Below are positions 9,894-20,502 of a stretch of DNA of 64,000 nucleotides, in pieces. The notes under the pieces were generated by a model that was not told where the DNA came from, ran no database searches, and saw only the letters and a list, made by a program, of their open reading frames with translations. The DNA is from an uncultured Pelagibacteraceae bacterium (GTDB taxonomy: Bacteria; Pseudomonadota; Alphaproteobacteria; Pelagibacterales; Pelagibacteraceae), in assembly GCA_902593285.1 (NCBI GenBank), contig CACJHW010000002.1:186001-250000 (forward strand), given 5' to 3'. The translations under genes and the position numbers were made by a program. Numbering within the stretch: position 1 is the first letter of the stretch; every line of letters starts with the position of its first letter.

Positions 9894-12737
9894 ATGCTTC
9901 TAGGAAACTACTTTGATAACATAAATAAAAATTATAGAAAATTTTCTTTTTCAGGAATTTCATTTGATACGAAGAGTATTAAAAAAAATAATATTTTTTT
10001 TGCAATCAAAGGAAATACTATTGATGGTAATAAATTTATTCCCAAAGCAATAAAAAAAGGATCTAAAATTATTGTAACTGAAAAAAAAGTAAATTTACTC
10101 CAAAATGGAATTTTATATATTCACGCAAAGAATATAAGAAAATTATTAGCTGAAACAGCTTTTAAAATTTATAATAAAAAACCAAAAAATTTAATCGCAG
10201 TTACAGGTACAAATGGAAAATCGTCAGTTTCTGATTTTTACTATCAAATATTAAAATTAAATAATAAAAAAGCTGCTTCAATTGGCACATTAGGTGTTAA
10301 ATCAAAAAGAATTAATTTGAATTTATCTAATACCACAATAGATCCAATTAAATTGGCTAAAATTTTGACTAAGTTAAAAGCCCAAAAAGTAGAAAATGTT
10401 ATTATGGAAGCCTCAAGTCATGGTTTAAAACAAAATAGATTAGATGGTTTGAAGTTTAATTCGGCTATATTTACTAATCTATCCCAGGATCATCTTGATT
10501 ATCATAAAAATTTAAAAAATTATTTAAAAGCAAAACTTTATTTATTTGAAAACTTAATTCAAAAAAAAGGCAATGTAATTACAGATCAATTAATACCAGA
10601 GTTTAAAAACATAAAAAAAATTACAATTAATAAGAAATTAAAATTGCATACACTAAATGATAAGAAAAATAATCTAGAGCTTTTATCTCATAACTTTAAA
10701 GGAGAGGGGCAAGTTTTCAGAATTAAATTAAATAGTTTAATACTGGATCTGAATTTAAATTTAATAGGAAAAGTACAATTAAAAAATGTTTTAATGGCAA
10801 TAATTGCAGCAAAATATAGCGGTGTTAGTTTAAATAAAATTTTAAATACAATTCCAAAATTGAAATCAGTTGAAGGAAGATTTGAAAAAATAGGTAAAAT
10901 TAAAAATCAATCAAAAGTAATTCTCGATTATGCTCATACGCCTGATGCTTTAAAAACGTGTCTTTTAAATCTTAGAGAACAATTTCCTACTAAAGCAATC
11001 TCAGTGCTATTCGGTTGTGGTGGAAATAGAGATCAAAATAAAAGATCAAAAATGGGGAAAATAGCTAGTGATTTTGCAGATAGTATCATTCTTACAAATG
11101 ATAACCCTAGATTTGAAAATCCTCAAAAAATAAGAAGAGATATAAAAAAAGGGATCAAAAAAAAAAAAATTACCGAAACTTCTAATAGAGCAATAGCAAT
11201 AAATCAAGCTATTCATAATTTGAATTCAGGTGATATTTTATTAGTCGCTGGAAAAGGCCATGAGAAAACACAAGATATTGGAAATAAGAAAATTTTTTTT
11301 TCTGATAGAAAAGTAATTTTAAATGCTATTAAGAATAAAAATAATAATTTATCAAATAATTTAAAATTAAATGTGGTTAAAGAGGCAGTTAAAAATAAAA
11401 AATTATCTCTCTCCACATCTTTAAAAACGGCAAGAATTAATTCTCAAGAAGTTATTAAAAATGATATTTTTTTTGCTATTAGAGGAAAAAAAAATGATGG
11501 TAATAAATATGTTGCACAATCATTCAAGAGAAAAGCATCGTTAGCTGTAGTAAACAAAATTCAAAATAAATTAAATAAAAGTCGTCAGATTAAAGTTAAA
11601 GATACTTTAAAATTCTTAACAGATGTTTCAAAAACTTTTAGAAAAAGTATTGATACAAATATTATAGCTATCACAGGTAGTTGTGGCAAAACTACACTTA
11701 AAGAATTATTGGGCAATGTATTAAGTAAAATTACGAAAGTAAGTATTTCTCCAAAATCTTATAATAATAAATTTGGGGTACCTTTGAGTCTTTTTAATTT
11801 AAAACAAAATGATGAATTTGGAATTTTAGAAGTTGGAATGGATAAAAAAGGTGAAATTGATTATTTATCAAATATTATAGAACCAGATGTTGGAGTAATA
11901 ACAAATATAAATTATGCACACGCTAAAAATTTTAAAAATATTAAACAAATTGCTTTAGCAAAATCTGAAATTATTAACAACATTAAACCTAACGGGTATG
12001 TTGTGTTGAATGCAGATGATAGTTTTTTTCAATTACATAAAAAAATTGCCAAAAAAAAGAAAATTAAAGTTATTTCTTTTGGTATTAAAAGTCAGAAAGC
12101 AGATATTAAATTAATTAATATAAAGATTTTTGGAAAAAAATTTAAACTTAATATTAAGTTAAATAATAAAAAAAAGCATTTCATATTATCAAACGATTTT
12201 CAAAACAATATATACAATACACTTGCCGCTTTAGCAGTTATCAGTATTTATAAAAATATATTTAAATTAAATGAAAATATTTTTCTCAATTTCAAAATTC
12301 CTGAGGGAAGAGGGGATTATTCTGTATTAAAAATTAATAATAAAAAAATTAATTTAATTGATCAAAGTTATAATTCGAATCCTCTATCATTAAAATCAGC
12401 AATAAAAAATTTCGACAAAATAAACTCCAAGAAATCAAATAAATATTTACTAATTGGCGACATGTTAGAGCTAGGTAGTCATTCTAAAAAACTTCACAAA
12501 TCTATTGCCCCAATAATAAATCAAACCAAGATAGATAAGGTATTTGTAAAAGGAAAATTGGCTTCAATAATATTTGAAAATATCTCAAAAGCTAAAAAAG
12601 GCAGGATTTTATTTAACAAATCTCAAATTATTGAATTGATTAGAAAAGATTTAAACAATAATGATTATTTAATGATTAAAGCCTCACTTGCGACAGGTTT
12701 CAACGACATAGTGAAAGATCTGAAAGGGTTACATTAA
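9894..12737 (+). CDS. murEF: Fused MurE-MurF: UDP-MurNAc-tripeptide synthetase / UDP-MurNAc-tripeptide:D-Ala-D-Ala ligase
   Basis: Single 947-aa ORF with two ATP-binding Mur ligase modules (VTGTNGKSS and ITGSCGKTT); MurE DNPR motif (meso-DAP type); MurF N-terminal domain DIFFAIRGKKNDGNKYV in the middle. Confidence 0.93.
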   Translation: MLLGNYFDNINKNYRKFSFSGISFDTKSIKKNNIFFAIKGNTIDGNKFIPKAIKKGSKIIVTEKKVNLLQNGILYIHAKNIRKLLAETAFKIYNKKPKNLIAVTGTNGKSSVSDFYYQILKLNNKKAASIGTLGVKSKRINLNLSNTTIDPIKLAKILTKLKAQKVENVIMEASSHGLKQNRLDGLKFNSAIFTNLSQDHLDYHKNLKNYLKAKLYLFENLIQKKGNVITDQLIPEFKNIKKITINKKLKLHTLNDKKNNLELLSHNFKGEGQVFRIKLNSLILDLNLNLIGKVQLKNVLMAIIAAKYSGVSLNKILNTIPKLKSVEGRFEKIGKIKNQSKVILDYAHTPDALKTCLLNLREQFPTKAISVLFGCGGNRDQNKRSKMGKIASDFADSIILTNDNPRFENPQKIRRDIKKGIKKKKITETSNRAIAINQAIHNLNSGDILLVAGKGHEKTQDIGNKKIFFSDRKVILNAIKNKNNNLSNNLKLNVVKEAVKNKKLSLSTSLKTARINSQEVIKNDIFFAIRGKKNDGNKYVAQSFKRKASLAVVNKIQNKLNKSRQIKVKDTLKFLTDVSKTFRKSIDTNIIAITGSCGKTTLKELLGNVLSKITKVSISPKSYNNKFGVPLSLFNLKQNDEFGILEVGMDKKGEIDYLSNIIEPDVGVITNINYAHAKNFKNIKQIALAKSEIINNIKPNGYVVLNADDSFFQLHKKIAKKKKIKVISFGIKSQKADIKLINIKIFGKKFKLNIKLNNKKKHFILSNDFQNNIYNTLAALAVISIYKNIFKLNENIFLNFKIPEGRGDYSVLKINNKKINLIDQSYNSNPLSLKSAIKNFDKINSKKSNKYLLIGDMLELGSHSKKLHKSIAPIINQTKIDKVFVKGKLASIIFENISKAKKGRILFNKSQIIELIRKDLNNNDYLMIKASLATGFNDIVKDLKGLH

Positions 12738-13823
12738 ATGCTTTATCAATTTTTATTAAATTTTGTTGATACTTTTAGTTTTTTAAACGTATTTAAATAT
12801 TTAACTTTTAGAACAGGTTTATCTTTTTTTACCTCATTGGTTATTGTGCTGGTTATTGGAGGTCCTTTTATTAAATTTTTTTCAAAACAAAAAATTTTAA
12901 ATCCAATCCGGGACGATGGACCTGAAGATCATATAGTTAAAAAAATTGGTACACCAACAATGGGAGGTTTAATAATTTTATTCGGCTTATTGGTATCAGT
13001 AATATTTTGGGCAGATTTATCAAATATTAATATTTTATTTTGTATCTATATAGCAATTACTTTTGGTTTATTGGGAGCATATGATGACTTTAAGAAGATT
13101 AAATATAGCAACTCATCAGGGATTTCATCAAAGTTTAAAATAACTTCACAAATAATTTTAGCAATTATTGGTGTAAGTTTTTTTGTTTATTTTAATGATT
13201 ATCAAGATTTAAATAATTTATACTTTCCATTCTTTAAAAATTTAATCATAAACCTTGGATGGTTTTTTATACCATTTGCAATATTCGTAATTATTGGTTC
13301 GTCAAATGCTGTAAACCTTACGGATGGATTAGATGGTCTAGCAACAGTGCCTGTAATATTAGTTGCAGCATGTTTTGCTTTTATAAGTTATGTTACTGGA
13401 AATATCGTATTTTCAAATTATTTACAAATACCCTACATAGAAGGAACTGGTGAAGTATCAATTTTTTGTGGTGCAATTATTGGCTCTTGTTTAGGTTTCT
13501 TATGGTTTAATGCTCCACCTGCTAAAATTTTTATGGGCGACACAGGCTCTTTATCTCTTGGAGGATCTTTAGGTGCAGTAGGAATTATCACAAAGCATGA
13601 AATTGTTTTAGCTATTACCGGAGGTCTTTTTGTACTAGAGGCAGTTTCAGTAATGGTACAGGTAATCTCTTTTAAACTTACAGGAAAAAGAATTTTTAAA
13701 ATGGCACCTATTCATCATCATTTTGAGAAAAAAGGATGGCCAGAGTCTACAGTTGTGATTAGGTTTTGGATTATCTCTATCATTTTAGCAATGATTGGTT
13801 TAGCTACTTTAAAATTAAGATAA
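12738..13823 (+). CDS. mraY: Phospho-N-acetylmuramoyl-pentapeptide-transferase
   Basis: KIGTPTMGG, NAVNLTDGLDGLA, FMGDTGSLSLGG, MAPIHHHFEKKGWPE. Confidence 0.97.
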   Translation: MLYQFLLNFVDTFSFLNVFKYLTFRTGLSFFTSLVIVLVIGGPFIKFFSKQKILNPIRDDGPEDHIVKKIGTPTMGGLIILFGLLVSVIFWADLSNINILFCIYIAITFGLLGAYDDFKKIKYSNSSGISSKFKITSQIILAIIGVSFFVYFNDYQDLNNLYFPFFKNLIINLGWFFIPFAIFVIIGSSNAVNLTDGLDGLATVPVILVAACFAFISYVTGNIVFSNYLQIPYIEGTGEVSIFCGAIIGSCLGFLWFNAPPAKIFMGDTGSLSLGGSLGAVGIITKHEIVLAITGGLFVLEAVSVMVQVISFKLTGKRIFKMAPIHHHFEKKGWPESTVVIRFWIISIILAMIGLATLKLR

Positions 13824-15121
13824 TGAAAATATTTAATAATATTTTTTTAAGAAAAAAAATATTAATTTATGGTTTAGGAAAGAGTGGCATTTCATCTTAT
13901 AAGTTTTTAAAAAACAAGTCTGATGTATATTTGTTTGATGATAATCAAAAAATTAAATTAAAACATAAAAAAAAAATTGTTAGACTAGAGCAAATTCAAA
14001 AAATAAAATTTGATAGAATTATTATTAGTCCTGGAATTGATATTTCAAATTGTAAATTATCAAGATTTTTAAAGAAAAATCATAAAAAAATTCATACCGA
14101 CCTTGATGTGTTGTTTTCATTTTATAACAATGAAAGTATTACGATTACGGGAACTAACGGTAAATCTACAACTGCAAAAATTTTACATGATGCATTAATC
14201 GATCAAAAAAGAGACTCAAGACTTATTGGAAATATTGGTAATCCAGCATTATCAGAAAAAAATATTACAAAAAAAACAATCTTTGTAATAGAGGCTTCTT
14301 CTTATCAGCTAGATTACAGTAGTGTATTTAGATCAAAATATGCGTTAATTTTAAACATAACCGCAGACCACATTGAGAGACATAAAAGTTTGAAGAATTA
14401 TGTAAATGCAAAATTTAAATTATTAAAATCTCAAATAAGAGGATCTTTTGCATACGTAAAAAAAGAGGATGAACTTATAACTAAAAAATTAAATAAAAAT
14501 AAATATAGTTCAAAAATCTATAGAGTACAGACCTCAAGTATAGATAAAAAGTTTAATAAAATTACTAATAAATATTTTATATCTGATGGCAATAAAGAAA
14601 ATTTATCATTTATATTAAAAATTGCTCCAAGATTAAAACTTAATTACAAAAAATTAATTAAGACTATTAACAAATTTAAAGGCCTAGATTTCAGACAACA
14701 AATTATATTTGATAAAAAAAATCTTACAATAATTAATGACTCTAAATCTACAAGCTTTGCTTCCTCGGAAAATATATTAAAAAATTTAAATGATGCATAT
14801 TGGATCTTGGGAGGAATTCCCAAAAAGGGAGATAAATTTAAACTTTCAAAAATAAAGTGTAAAAATATCAAAGCTTATATTTTTGGATCACATCATGGAA
14901 AATTTTTAAAAATTTTAAAAAATAGATTAAAAATTAAAAATTTTAAAAATTTACAAGAAACTCTTAAAGTTATTTTTTCAGAAATTAATATTCAACAATC
15001 TAAAAAAAATATTATTTTTTTCAGTCCAGCTGGAGCATCATTTGATAGTTTCAAAAATTTTGAAGAAAGAGGTTATTATTTTAATCAAATAATTAAAAAG
15101 TATATAAATGCAAAGCAATAG
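13823..15121 (+). CDS. murD: UDP-N-acetylmuramoylalanine--D-glutamate ligase
   Basis: GLGKSGISS, ITGTNGKSTTAKI, NDSKSTSFAS; start overlaps mraY stop (TAATG). Confidence 0.93.
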   Translation: MKIFNNIFLRKKILIYGLGKSGISSYKFLKNKSDVYLFDDNQKIKLKHKKKIVRLEQIQKIKFDRIIISPGIDISNCKLSRFLKKNHKKIHTDLDVLFSFYNNESITITGTNGKSTTAKILHDALIDQKRDSRLIGNIGNPALSEKNITKKTIFVIEASSYQLDYSSVFRSKYALILNITADHIERHKSLKNYVNAKFKLLKSQIRGSFAYVKKEDELITKKLNKNKYSSKIYRVQTSSIDKKFNKITNKYFISDGNKENLSFILKIAPRLKLNYKKLIKTINKFKGLDFRQQIIFDKKNLTIINDSKSTSFASSENILKNLNDAYWILGGIPKKGDKFKLSKIKCKNIKAYIFGSHHGKFLKILKNRLKIKNFKNLQETLKVIFSEINIQQSKKNIIFFSPAGASFDSFKNFEERGYYFNQIIKKYINAKQ

Positions 15122-16229
15122 TATTGTTTACAAATTTTATTATCAATGGTGGAAAAACATCGATAAACCTATTTTTCTACTAATAAGTTTATTATTTGTT
15201 ATTGGATTATTTTTTTCTTTAGTTTCAACTTCTCTAATTGCTTCTGATAAGTTAGATACCAACAGTTATTTCTTCTTTTTTAAACATTTGATTTATGTGT
15301 TAATTGGAATATCTCTTATTTTTATATTTTCCTCATTAAATTCAGATCAATTATATAAATACTCTATTTTTCTTTTTTTTATTTCACTTATTTCTTTATT
15401 TTTAGTGCCATTCGTTGGTGTTGAGGTTAAAGGTTCTAAAAGATGGATAGACTTATTTTTCTTACCAAGATTTCAGCCTATAGAAGTTTTAAAACCATTT
15501 TTGATAATAATTTTAGCAACCATTTTTTGTGATATTAAATCAAATATTTTATTTAAGTATTTGTTATCTATTATTTTAATATCAGTTATTTCTTTACTTT
15601 TAATAGCCCAACCTGATATTGGCCAAACTTTATTAGTAGTATTTTGTTGGGCAGCTCTTATTTTCACATCAGGAATTAATATATATATTCTTTTAGCAAT
15701 ATTTGTTGCTGGTGCATCTTTGCTTGCTTATCTTATTATTTTTTTTCCTAAGTTTAATTACATCCAAGGACGAATTTTTTCTTTTTTTAATAGAGAAACA
15801 GGTACTCATAATTTTCAATCTGATAAAGCAATAGAGTCAATTACAAGTGGAGGTTTTTTTGGAAAAGGTATAGGTGAAGGAGTCCTTAAAAATAGAGTTC
15901 CAGAAGCCCATACTGATTACATTATTTCAGTAATTTCTGAGGAGTTTGGTGTTGTTGCCATAATGTTAATATTATTATTGTTTTTAATTTTAATTTATAT
16001 GGTTTTCAAAAAAATAAGTTTTGAGACAAATGATAAAGCTAAACTTATTTTAATCGGATCTATTAGTTTAATATTAATGCAGGCCACAATTCATATTGGA
16101 GTTAATATAAGATTATTTCCAACCACTGGAATGACATTACCTTTTTTAAGTTATGGTGGTTCATCAATAATAAGTACATCAATATTAGCTGGTATAATTT
16201 TAAATTTAACAAAAAGAAAAATAACTTAA
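15108..16229 (+). CDS. ftsW: SEDS glycosyltransferase FtsW
   Basis: VKGSKRWIDLFFLPRFQPIEVLKPF, GGFFGKGIGEGVLKNRVPEAHTDYIISVISEEFG, LPFLSYGGSS. Confidence 0.95.
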   Translation: MQSNSIVYKFYYQWWKNIDKPIFLLISLLFVIGLFFSLVSTSLIASDKLDTNSYFFFFKHLIYVLIGISLIFIFSSLNSDQLYKYSIFLFFISLISLFLVPFVGVEVKGSKRWIDLFFLPRFQPIEVLKPFLIIILATIFCDIKSNILFKYLLSIILISVISLLLIAQPDIGQTLLVVFCWAALIFTSGINIYILLAIFVAGASLLAYLIIFFPKFNYIQGRIFSFFNRETGTHNFQSDKAIESITSGGFFGKGIGEGVLKNRVPEAHTDYIISVISEEFGVVAIMLILLLFLILIYMVFKKISFETNDKAKLILIGSISLILMQATIHIGVNIRLFPTTGMTLPFLSYGGSSIISTSILAGIILNLTKRKIT

Positions 16230-16232
16230 TAA

Positions 16233-17297
16233 ATGAAAACAAAAATCTTAATTTCCACAGGTGGATCTGGAGGTCACGTAACACCAGCAATTACAATTTA
16301 CAATCATTTAAAGAATACACATGAAACCTTGATTTCTACTGATAAAAGAGGTCTTGCATATTTAGATAAGAATTATAAAGCATTTGTAATCAACACTCCA
16401 AAATTAAATAATTATTTTTTACTTCCTTTTTCATTTTTAAAAATATTATTTCTAACTCTTAAATCTTTTTTTCTTTTAAAAAAAAATAATATTTCAATTT
16501 TAATTTCTACAGGTGGCTATATGTCTTTACCACTATGTTTAGCAGCAAAAATATTGAGAATTAATATTTTTTTAATTGAACCAAATATGGTCCTTGGAAG
16601 AGCAAATAAATTTTTTTTAAATTTTTCTAGAAAACTAATATGTTATTCAAAGAATTTAATTAATTTACCATCTGGATTTAATCACAAATTAACTACTATT
16701 AAACCTCTCATAAGAAAAGAATATTATGAAACCAGTGGGTATCAAAAAAATGATAATTTATTCACAATTATAATAATAGGGGGTAGTCAAGGTGCAAAAA
16801 TCTTTGACGAGCTCTTAAATAAATCTTTTGTGAGTATTGCAAAAAAGATATCTATAAAAATTATTCATCAAACAAGTGAGAAAAATATCAATTTTTTAAA
16901 AAATTTTTACTCTCAAAATGATATTGAAAGTAGTGTTTTCAGTTTTGATCACAATCTTAATGAAGTTTTAAAACAGGGAGATTTATGTATAACAAGAGCA
17001 GGTGCCTCAAGTTTAGCTGAACTATCTATATTGAATATTCCATTTGTAGCAATACCACTTCCGTCATCAAAAGATAATCATCAGTATGAAAATGCTAAAT
17101 ACTACAAGGAACAGGATTGTTGTTGGATAATTGATCAAAAGAATTTTGATGACCAAAAATTTGAGAGATTTTTACTGGAATTGATAAATAAAAGTCAGGA
17201 TTACAAGACAAAAAAAAATAAATTACAGAAATTAAATTATCAAAATACATGGAATAATGTTAATCAAAAAATATTAAAAATTATTAATGAAAATTAA
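16233..17297 (+). CDS. murG: UDP-N-acetylglucosamine--undecaprenyl-pyrophosphoryl-MurNAc-pentapeptide GlcNAc transferase
   Basis: STGGSGGHVTPA, STGGYMSLPLCLAAKI, GGSQGAKIFDE, CITRAGASSLAEL. Confidence 0.95.
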   Translation: MKTKILISTGGSGGHVTPAITIYNHLKNTHETLISTDKRGLAYLDKNYKAFVINTPKLNNYFLLPFSFLKILFLTLKSFFLLKKNNISILISTGGYMSLPLCLAAKILRINIFLIEPNMVLGRANKFFLNFSRKLICYSKNLINLPSGFNHKLTTIKPLIRKEYYETSGYQKNDNLFTIIIIGGSQGAKIFDELLNKSFVSIAKKISIKIIHQTSEKNINFLKNFYSQNDIESSVFSFDHNLNEVLKQGDLCITRAGASSLAELSILNIPFVAIPLPSSKDNHQYENAKYYKEQDCCWIIDQKNFDDQKFERFLLELINKSQDYKTKKNKLQKLNYQNTWNNVNQKILKIINEN

Positions 17298-18684
17298 ATT
17301 AGCAAAAACAGAACTGATACATTTCGTTGGAATAGGTGGAATAGGTATGAGTGGCTTAGCACTAATAATGAAAGGTAAAGGTTTTAAAGTTCAAGGAAGC
17401 GATATAGCAAATAATAAAAATATTGAAAGATTAAGAAAAGAAAAAATAAAAGTTTTCATTGGACATAAGAAACAAAATATAAAAAAGGGAACTATCCTAG
17501 TTATATCTTCAGCTATTAAAAAAAATAATCCCGAGCTTGCTGCGGCAAAAATAAAGCAATTACCAATTTATAAAAGAGGCGAAATGCTCGCTAATATTGT
17601 TTCTTTAACAAAAAATATTGTAGTAGTTGGGTCACATGGTAAAACCACAACGACGTCTTTGATAGCTTCTATATTTCAAGAAACAAAAATTGATCCTACA
17701 ATAATCAATGGTGGAGTCATTAACTCAATAAATAATTCTGCAAAGCTTGGAAAAAGTGATTGGTCTATATTAGAGGCAGACGAGTCTGATGGAAGTTTTG
17801 TTTTTATACCTCCTACATATTCAATCATCACTAATATAGATCGAGAGCATATGGATTATTATGGCACTATGGACAAACTAAATAAATATTTTGAAAATTT
17901 TGTAAATAAGGTTCCTTCATTTGGAAAATCATTTATTTGTTTGGATGATAAAAATAACAAAAATTTAATTAAAAATATTAAAAATAAAAACTTTTATACA
18001 TATGGCTTAGATACAAAATCAAATTTTTGTATTAAAAATATAAAACAATTAAAAGAGTATTCTGAGTTTGACTTAAATATAAAATTACCTAACAAAAAAA
18101 ATCAATTAATTAAAAAATTTAAAATTCCTTTATTAGGAACACATAATATTAAAAATTCTGTAGCTGCAGCAGCACTAGCGTTAACAGTGGGTCTTCCAAT
18201 CAAAAACATTAAAAAAGGACTTAAAAATTTTAAAGGAGTTCAAAGAAGATTTAATAAAATTTTCAATTTTAATAATGTAGATTTTTATGATGATTATGCC
18301 CACCATCCTACAGAAATTAAAGAAGTACTGGATGGTGTAAAAAAAGTTTATAAAGATTATGAGAAGATATGTATTTTTCAACCACATAGAATATCAAGAC
18401 TAAAAGATTTAAAAAAAGAATTTACTTTTGCTTTTATAAATGCAGATAAAGTAATTTTGTTTCCAATTTATACCGCTGGAGAAAAATTAAAGCTTGGATT
18501 TAGTTATATAAATTTTGCGAGAGAGATTATTAAAAACTCTAGAGTTCAGCTATTTTTAGTAGATGATAAATTTCAATTAGCAAAATTTATTAAAGCAAAC
18601 ATACATGGAAAAAAAATAGTTATAGGAATGGGCGCAGGAACTATTTCAAGTTGGATGCGAGAATTACCTAAATTGTTATCATGA
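17287..18684 (+). CDS. murC: UDP-N-acetylmuramate--L-alanine ligase
   Basis: HFVGIGGIGMSGLA, VGSHGKTTTTS, DDYAHHPTEI, FQPHRISR. Confidence 0.96.
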   Translation: MKIKLAKTELIHFVGIGGIGMSGLALIMKGKGFKVQGSDIANNKNIERLRKEKIKVFIGHKKQNIKKGTILVISSAIKKNNPELAAAKIKQLPIYKRGEMLANIVSLTKNIVVVGSHGKTTTTSLIASIFQETKIDPTIINGGVINSINNSAKLGKSDWSILEADESDGSFVFIPPTYSIITNIDREHMDYYGTMDKLNKYFENFVNKVPSFGKSFICLDDKNNKNLIKNIKNKNFYTYGLDTKSNFCIKNIKQLKEYSEFDLNIKLPNKKNQLIKKFKIPLLGTHNIKNSVAAAALALTVGLPIKNIKKGLKNFKGVQRRFNKIFNFNNVDFYDDYAHHPTEIKEVLDGVKKVYKDYEKICIFQPHRISRLKDLKKEFTFAFINADKVILFPIYTAGEKLKLGFSYINFAREIIKNSRVQLFLVDDKFQLAKFIKANIHGKKIVIGMGAGTISSWMRELPKLLS

Positions 18685-19586
18685 AAATTGATTTTAAAGA
18701 GTTAATTCCTGAATTTAATAATAATTTAAAATTAGATTATGATCTTAAAAAAAAAAATTGGTTTAACATAGGAGGTAAAACTAAAGCTTTTTATAAAGCA
18801 GATAATTTAAAAGAATTAATTAAATTTCTCAAAAAAATACAAAATCACGAAAAGATATTTGTGTTAGGGGCAGGTTCAAATACATTAATTTCTGATAAAC
18901 AATTTAATGGTGTTGTAATTAAGCTTTCAAAAAATTTTAATAATATTTCTTTGCTTAATAATGAAATCATAATAGCAGGAAGTGCAGTTACTGATAAATC
19001 ATTATCTGATTTTGCAATGGAGAACAGTTTAGGAGGTTTTGAGTTTTTATCTTGTATACCTGGAACTGTTGGAGGTGGAATCAAAATGAATGCAGGTTGT
19101 TTTGAAAGGGAGTTTAAAGATATTTTGGTTTCTATTCAGGCCATAGATAAATTTGGACAAGTTATAACTATTCCGACAAAGGAAATAAATTTCAAATATA
19201 GAGACAGTAGTTTGTCAGATGAGCTTATTTTTTTAAGTGCTTCTTTCAAAGGGTTTAAAAAAAATAAAGATTTAATTCAGAACGAAATGAAGATAATGAA
19301 AGAAAAAAAAGAAAAAGCTCAACCAACTAGAATCAAAACTAGTGGAAGCACATTTAAAAACCCTATAAATCAATCAGATAAGAAAGTTTGGCAATTAATT
19401 AAAGAGTCTGTACCACTTGAAAAATCATTTGGCGATGCTTCAATTTCTGAAAAACACTGTAATTTTTTTGTAAACAAAGGTAATGCTAAGTTTGAAGATA
19501 TGAAAAAATTAATAAATTTTGTATCCGATAGTGTCTTTAAAAAAACAGGTATTAAATTAGAAACAGAAATAAAAATTTTAGAATAA
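18681..19586 (+). CDS. murB: UDP-N-acetylenolpyruvoylglucosamine reductase
   Basis: LGAGSNTLISD, IPGTVGGGIKMNAGCF, KFRYRDS-like FKYRDSSL, TSGSTFKNP. Confidence 0.95.
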   Translation: MKIDFKELIPEFNNNLKLDYDLKKKNWFNIGGKTKAFYKADNLKELIKFLKKIQNHEKIFVLGAGSNTLISDKQFNGVVIKLSKNFNNISLLNNEIIIAGSAVTDKSLSDFAMENSLGGFEFLSCIPGTVGGGIKMNAGCFEREFKDILVSIQAIDKFGQVITIPTKEINFKYRDSSLSDELIFLSASFKGFKKNKDLIQNEMKIMKEKKEKAQPTRIKTSGSTFKNPINQSDKKVWQLIKESVPLEKSFGDASISEKHCNFFVNKGNAKFEDMKKLINFVSDSVFKKTGIKLETEIKILE

Positions 19587-19587
19587 A

Positions 19588-20502
19588 TTGAAAAAAAAAG
19601 TACTTATACTATCAGGTGGAATTTCTAAAGAGAGATTAATTAGTCTTGATACAGGAAGTCAAGTTTTTAAAGAATTAAAAAAAAATGGTTATAGAGTAAA
19701 AATTTCTGAACCGGATAATAATTTAGAAAAAAATATAAAGATATTTAAGCCAAATGTGATCTTTAATGCTTTACATGGTCAATTTGGGGAGGATGGATAT
19801 ATTCAAACTATATTAGATAAATTTAAAATTCCATATACTCATTCAGGTGTAATAGCATCTTCAATAGCTATGGATAAAGAAATTTCAAAAAAATTATTTA
19901 TTAAAAATAAAATTAAAACCCCAAAATTTTTTACATATTCTTATGACATTGCAAAATCTAATTTATTAAAGAAAATCAACAAAGACTTAAGATTTCCAGT
20001 TGTAATTAAACCTTTGAATGAAGGCTCGAGTGTAAATGTCTATATAAGTAGTAAAAAGACTTTAAATAAAATTCTTTACAAACTGAAAGTTTATAAAAAA
20101 GTATTAATTGAGGAATTTATTGGAGGAAGAGAAATACAAGTTGCGATTATGGGTGATAAAAAATTAGGAGCAATTGAACTGAAACCCAAAAGAAAATTTT
20201 ATGATTACCAAGCAAAATATGACTCAAAATCTAAAACACAACACATTATCCCTGTAGATTTATCTAAATCTAAGTTTAATAAGGTAATGGATATAGCTTA
20301 TAAAGCTCATAAAATTATTGGCTGCAGAGGAGTAACCAGGTCAGATTTTAAATTTTTCAATGGAAATTTTTATTTACTAGAACTTAATACACAGCCAGGA
20401 ATGACTAAATTATCATTAGTGCCAGAAATAGCATTATACAAAGGTATAAGCTTTTTAAAATTAATTGAATGGATGTTGAAAGATGCATCAAAGAAAAAAT
20501 AA
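19588..20502 (+). CDS. ddl: D-alanine--D-alanine ligase (TTG start)
   Basis: ALHGQFGEDGYIQTILDKFKIPYTHSGVIAS, LLELNTQPGMTKLSLVPE. Confidence 0.94.
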   Translation: MKKKVLILSGGISKERLISLDTGSQVFKELKKNGYRVKISEPDNNLEKNIKIFKPNVIFNALHGQFGEDGYIQTILDKFKIPYTHSGVIASSIAMDKEISKKLFIKNKIKTPKFFTYSYDIAKSNLLKKINKDLRFPVVIKPLNEGSSVNVYISSKKTLNKILYKLKVYKKVLIEEFIGGREIQVAIMGDKKLGAIELKPKRKFYDYQAKYDSKSKTQHIIPVDLSKSKFNKVMDIAYKAHKIIGCRGVTRSDFKFFNGNFYLLELNTQPGMTKLSLVPEIALYKGISFLKLIEWMLKDASKKK

